From OMOG01 sp041485845 (GTDB lineage Bacteria; Acidobacteriota; Terriglobia; Bryobacterales; Bryobacteraceae), in the NCBI GenBank assembly GCA_041485845.1, contig JBGPKH010000014.1:1-34465 (forward strand): a stretch of 34,465 bases of DNA. Direction: 5' to 3'. The notes under the pieces are model-generated. The model was not told where the DNA came from, did not search any database, and saw only the letters and a program-made list of their open reading frames with translations. A program made the position numbers and the translations under genes. Every line of letters begins with the position of its first letter. The first letter of the stretch is position 1. Below are positions 32,122 through 34,465 of this stretch, piece after piece.

Positions 32122-34230
32122 TTACTTCGCGCGGGGGAGGATGTTTTCCAGCACCCAGACTTCTCCCGGCTTGGGCCGCTCCTGATCCTGCACCATGAAG
32201 GCGATCTGACGGCCATCGGGATGGATGCGAATTCCGGTCTCGTTCCTGTTGAATTTCAGATCGAGTTTCCGCGGCGCGCTTCCGTCGATGGGAGCTTGCC
32301 AGATCTCATCGGGCTCCTTGGCATCAGACACTTGCTTCCGAAGGAAGACCGAGCGACTGTCGCGAGCCCATCCGATGACGTCCATCCTCAGCCCTTTCGT
32401 GAAGTCCAGCAGTTCCGCAGGAGCGACCTCCGCGGGCATCCGCATCAGTTCCCGCGGTTCCCCTCCGCGTGCGGGGATGAGCAACTGGGTTCGTGAGTTG
32501 GAAGCCGGGTCCACACTCCCGGTCGCGATGTAGCGGCCATCCGGCGAGAAGTTCACCGCTCCCAGAAACGGGCGCCGAATCACTTCTTGCTCTTTTCCAG
32601 ATGCGAGATCCCGATCCACGAAAGCCACTTCCTTTCCGCCGGGGAAGTTACGGCGATAATAGATTCCCTTCCCGTCAGGCGACCACTGCGGCCAACTGAT
32701 GCCCTCTCCCGGCTGACTCGGCGCCGCTACGACCAGTGAGACTTCACCGGTCTGCGCATCAATCCGATAGATGCCATCGCGCCGCTTAAGGTCGCGTCCC
32801 CAGGCCAGGAAGGCCGTGCCATCCGGCGACCAGCGAGGTGCGGTGAAGTTCTCCAGTTGGGGCCGTAAGTCGCGAGTCTGACCCGTTTCCAATGAGCGAA
32901 TCCCGATGAAAATACCCCCCCTTCGCCGAGATATGTAGGTGAGGTACTTCCCATCGGGGGACCAATCGGGGCTTTCGTTAGTACCCACGAATTCTTGCAC
33001 CCCATCGACCGGCGGCGACAGGAACCGACCGGTCGCAATATCGATAGAAGCAACCCTGGTATTCGAGCGGCGGCGATGCCAGACAGCAGCGTAGATCGAA
33101 CCGGAGACCGTGATGCCCATTCTCTCGGAAAGATCGATTCCCTCCTTCATCAATTCAGGCTCTCCCTGCGGCTTTCCATCGCGAATCATGAGCGACCAGA
33201 GACCGGGCGCTCCGGCCCGGTCGCTCGAAAAAAGCAGACGTTGTCCGTCGGGCGACCAGCCAATCAACCGATCATTACTGGCGTAGACGACCACAGGATT
33301 CTCGTGGCTTCCATCCACCGCGAGAATGGAAATGTCGTGCTGGGTGGTATTCCCAACAGGGAAATCAAACGCCAGATAATTGCCGTCTGGCGAGAACGAG
33401 AGGCTGGGCACTAAGGCCCGATCGAGCGATTTCAGCACTCGCAGCGAGCCGTCCTGCACCGAGATGAGCCCGACCTGCCCCATGCCGTTGTTTCGTCTTA
33501 GCCCAACCGCCAGCCATTTGCCATCCGGTGACCAATCAGCCGGTCCGACCCACCTCATGTCGTCGTCATGGAACAGGCGCTTGGGCTGGGGAATACCGCT
33601 GCCCCTCAGATCGATCAGGCGCACGTCGAACCGGTTTTTGGGGTGGAACCAGGAATAAGCCAGTTGCTTGCCGTCCCGGGAAAAGGCCCATTCCTCCGCA
33701 AATTCTCCCGTACCTCCAGGCGTGTCCCCGGCCGTATTGGTGAGTTGGCGGTCGGCACCCGTGACGAGGTCGTGCAGAACCAGATCGCCGCGATGGTCCC
33801 AATCGACGTATGGAACGGAATGACCATCGGGGGAAACCGCGCCGAAGAAATCGCCTCCAGGGGGCAAGGTCCACGCATGCCGGAAAGAGACGCCCGTTCC
33901 CCGGGCCGTCTCGGTACGTCCGAGATGCGCGCGCGCTGTCGCTACCGCTTCCTTCTGGTCCCCGTACTCACTGACGATCTGCTCGTAGATCTTGCGCGAC
34001 TCCGCATCGCCGAGCTTTTGATAGCAATCCGCCGCTCGCATGAGAGCCTTCACCGCCACGGCGTGATTGGAACCGGCACGTGCGGCGATCTTCTTGTACT
34101 CCGCGATGACGGCCCTGAGATCGCCGTTCACCATTTCTTTCTGCGTGGCGCGCTGGAGTTCTACTTCCAAACTCTGCGCGAACAGTGCCGCCGCGGCGGC
34201 CAATGCAATTGCGAATCGTAAGGTCTTCAT
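32122..34230 (-). CDS. Exported TPR-like plus PD40 beta-propeller (TolB-like) protein
   Basis: 702 residues from ATG 34230 (MKTLRFAIALAAAAALFAQ), a clear signal peptide. A short helical TPR-like region (about 22-110: LRAVIAEYKKIAARAG, AVAVKALMRAADCYQKLGDAESRKIYEQI) precedes about eleven PD40-type repeats marked by WSPDG/FSPDG motifs, forming a TolB-like propeller. Such proteins usually bind partners in the periplasm; function is unknown. No hydrolase domain is fused. The frame is open to an ATG at 34302 that overlaps the upstream response-regulator stop, but that would place the signal peptide internally, so 34230 is preferred. It is on the same strand as the response regulator and may share its transcript. 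Confidence 0.88.
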   Translation of the reverse strand: MKTLRFAIALAAAAALFAQSLEVELQRATQKEMVNGDLRAVIAEYKKIAARAGSNHAVAVKALMRAADCYQKLGDAESRKIYEQIVSEYGDQKEAVATARAHLGRTETARGTGVSFRHAWTLPPGGDFFGAVSPDGHSVPYVDWDHRGDLVLHDLVTGADRQLTNTAGDTPGGTGEFAEEWAFSRDGKQLAYSWFHPKNRFDVRLIDLRGSGIPQPKRLFHDDDMRWVGPADWSPDGKWLAVGLRRNNGMGQVGLISVQDGSLRVLKSLDRALVPSLSFSPDGNYLAFDFPVGNTTQHDISILAVDGSHENPVVVYASNDRLIGWSPDGQRLLFSSDRAGAPGLWSLMIRDGKPQGEPELMKEGIDLSERMGITVSGSIYAAVWHRRRSNTRVASIDIATGRFLSPPVDGVQEFVGTNESPDWSPDGKYLTYISRRRGGIFIGIRSLETGQTRDLRPQLENFTAPRWSPDGTAFLAWGRDLKRRDGIYRIDAQTGEVSLVVAAPSQPGEGISWPQWSPDGKGIYYRRNFPGGKEVAFVDRDLASGKEQEVIRRPFLGAVNFSPDGRYIATGSVDPASNSRTQLLIPARGGEPRELMRMPAEVAPAELLDFTKGLRMDVIGWARDSRSVFLRKQVSDAKEPDEIWQAPIDGSAPRKLDLKFNRNETGIRIHPDGRQIAFMVQDQERPKPGEVWVLENILPRAK

Positions 34231-34294
34231 GCAGACATTCTGGACGGCCTGTGCGAGAACGCTACGAGAACATCGTGCAGATTGTGTGAGATTC

Positions 34295-34465
34295 TCAGCC
34301 ATCGAAGCGGTACCCCAATCCGCGCACGCTCAACAGGTATTTCGGCTCCGCCGGGTGCGGCTCCACCTTTCTCCGCAGGTTCACGATGTGCGCGTCCACG
34401 GCGCGGTCCGTCACGTGGATATCCCGATCCCATGCGGCCTCGAGCAACTGGTCGCGGCTCAGCAC
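34295..34465 (-). CDS. OmpR/PhoB-type response regulator, C-terminal fragment (window edge)
   Basis: Only the last 56 residues are present; the gene continues beyond the window. They are the C-terminal part of an OmpR winged helix: LSRDQLLEAAWDRDIHVTDR, the recognition helix AVDAHIVNLRRKVEP, and the wing YLLSVRGLGYRFDG. The receiver domain should lie outside. The gene is followed by the PD40 gene rather than a histidine kinase, so the partner kinase must be elsewhere or upstream. Confidence 0.92.
   Translation of the reverse strand: MLSRDQLLEAAWDRDIHVTDRAVDAHIVNLRRKVEPHPAEPKYLLSVRGLGYRFDG

Overview
The window is a GC-rich (my estimate is mid-60s percent) bacterial chromosome segment. It looks like Acidobacteriota, probably Bryobacterales/Solibacter-like. 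That placement is inference from a co-occurring set: two ADOP-type (acidobacterial duplicated orphan) FtsX/MacB permeases behind a PadR regulator, a 1,213-residue Oar-like TonB-dependent receptor with an N-terminal carboxypeptidase-regulatory domain, a PD40 propeller protein, secreted PQQ-type propellers, and a cytochrome c fused to a ComEA-like helix-hairpin-helix domain.

Layout. 1-4198 (minus strand) is a compact housekeeping operon aroC-def-fmt-argJ-unknown, with gaps of 3, 9, -4 and 1 nt. 4262-4625 holds two very small convergent membrane-protein genes. 4725-5624 is an Fpg/Nei glycosylase, divergent from thrC (5884-7107) across a hairpin-rich spacer. A small coiled-coil ORF broken by an in-frame TAG (7124-7465) precedes the tldD-tldE peptidase pair (7484-10286). 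10287-11844 is gene-poor and rich in inverted repeats, with one SnoaL-like gene.

11773-22092 (plus strand) is the most distinctive part. A consensus promoter drives a 64-codon leader ORF overlapping (ATGA) the TonB-dependent receptor gene. After a strong stem-loop comes a tight run: PQQ-like propeller, SGNH-fold protein lacking its catalytic Ser and His, second PQQ-like propeller with a collagen-like Gly-rich insertion, cytochrome c-HhH protein, DUF1080 protein with a Gly-rich insertion, and a mutarotase-like protein. All but the last appear exported. A periplasmic or outer-membrane system for oxidising or binding carbohydrate or other organic matter is a plausible inference, not a demonstrated function.

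22102-26120 (minus strand) holds a parvulin-type PPIase, pseudouridine-5'-phosphate glycosidase (psuG) and a GH20 hexosaminidase. Upstream of the GH20 gene is a decayed IS200-type transposase fragment joined to a copy of an intergenic repeat. Related copies overlap the 3' end of psuG and lie between padR and the first ADOP gene. 26546-32120 (plus strand) is padR plus two ADOP permeases. 32122-34465 (minus strand) is a PD40 propeller protein preceded by the C-terminal end of an OmpR-type response regulator cut by the window edge. I saw no tRNA, rRNA or CRISPR array.
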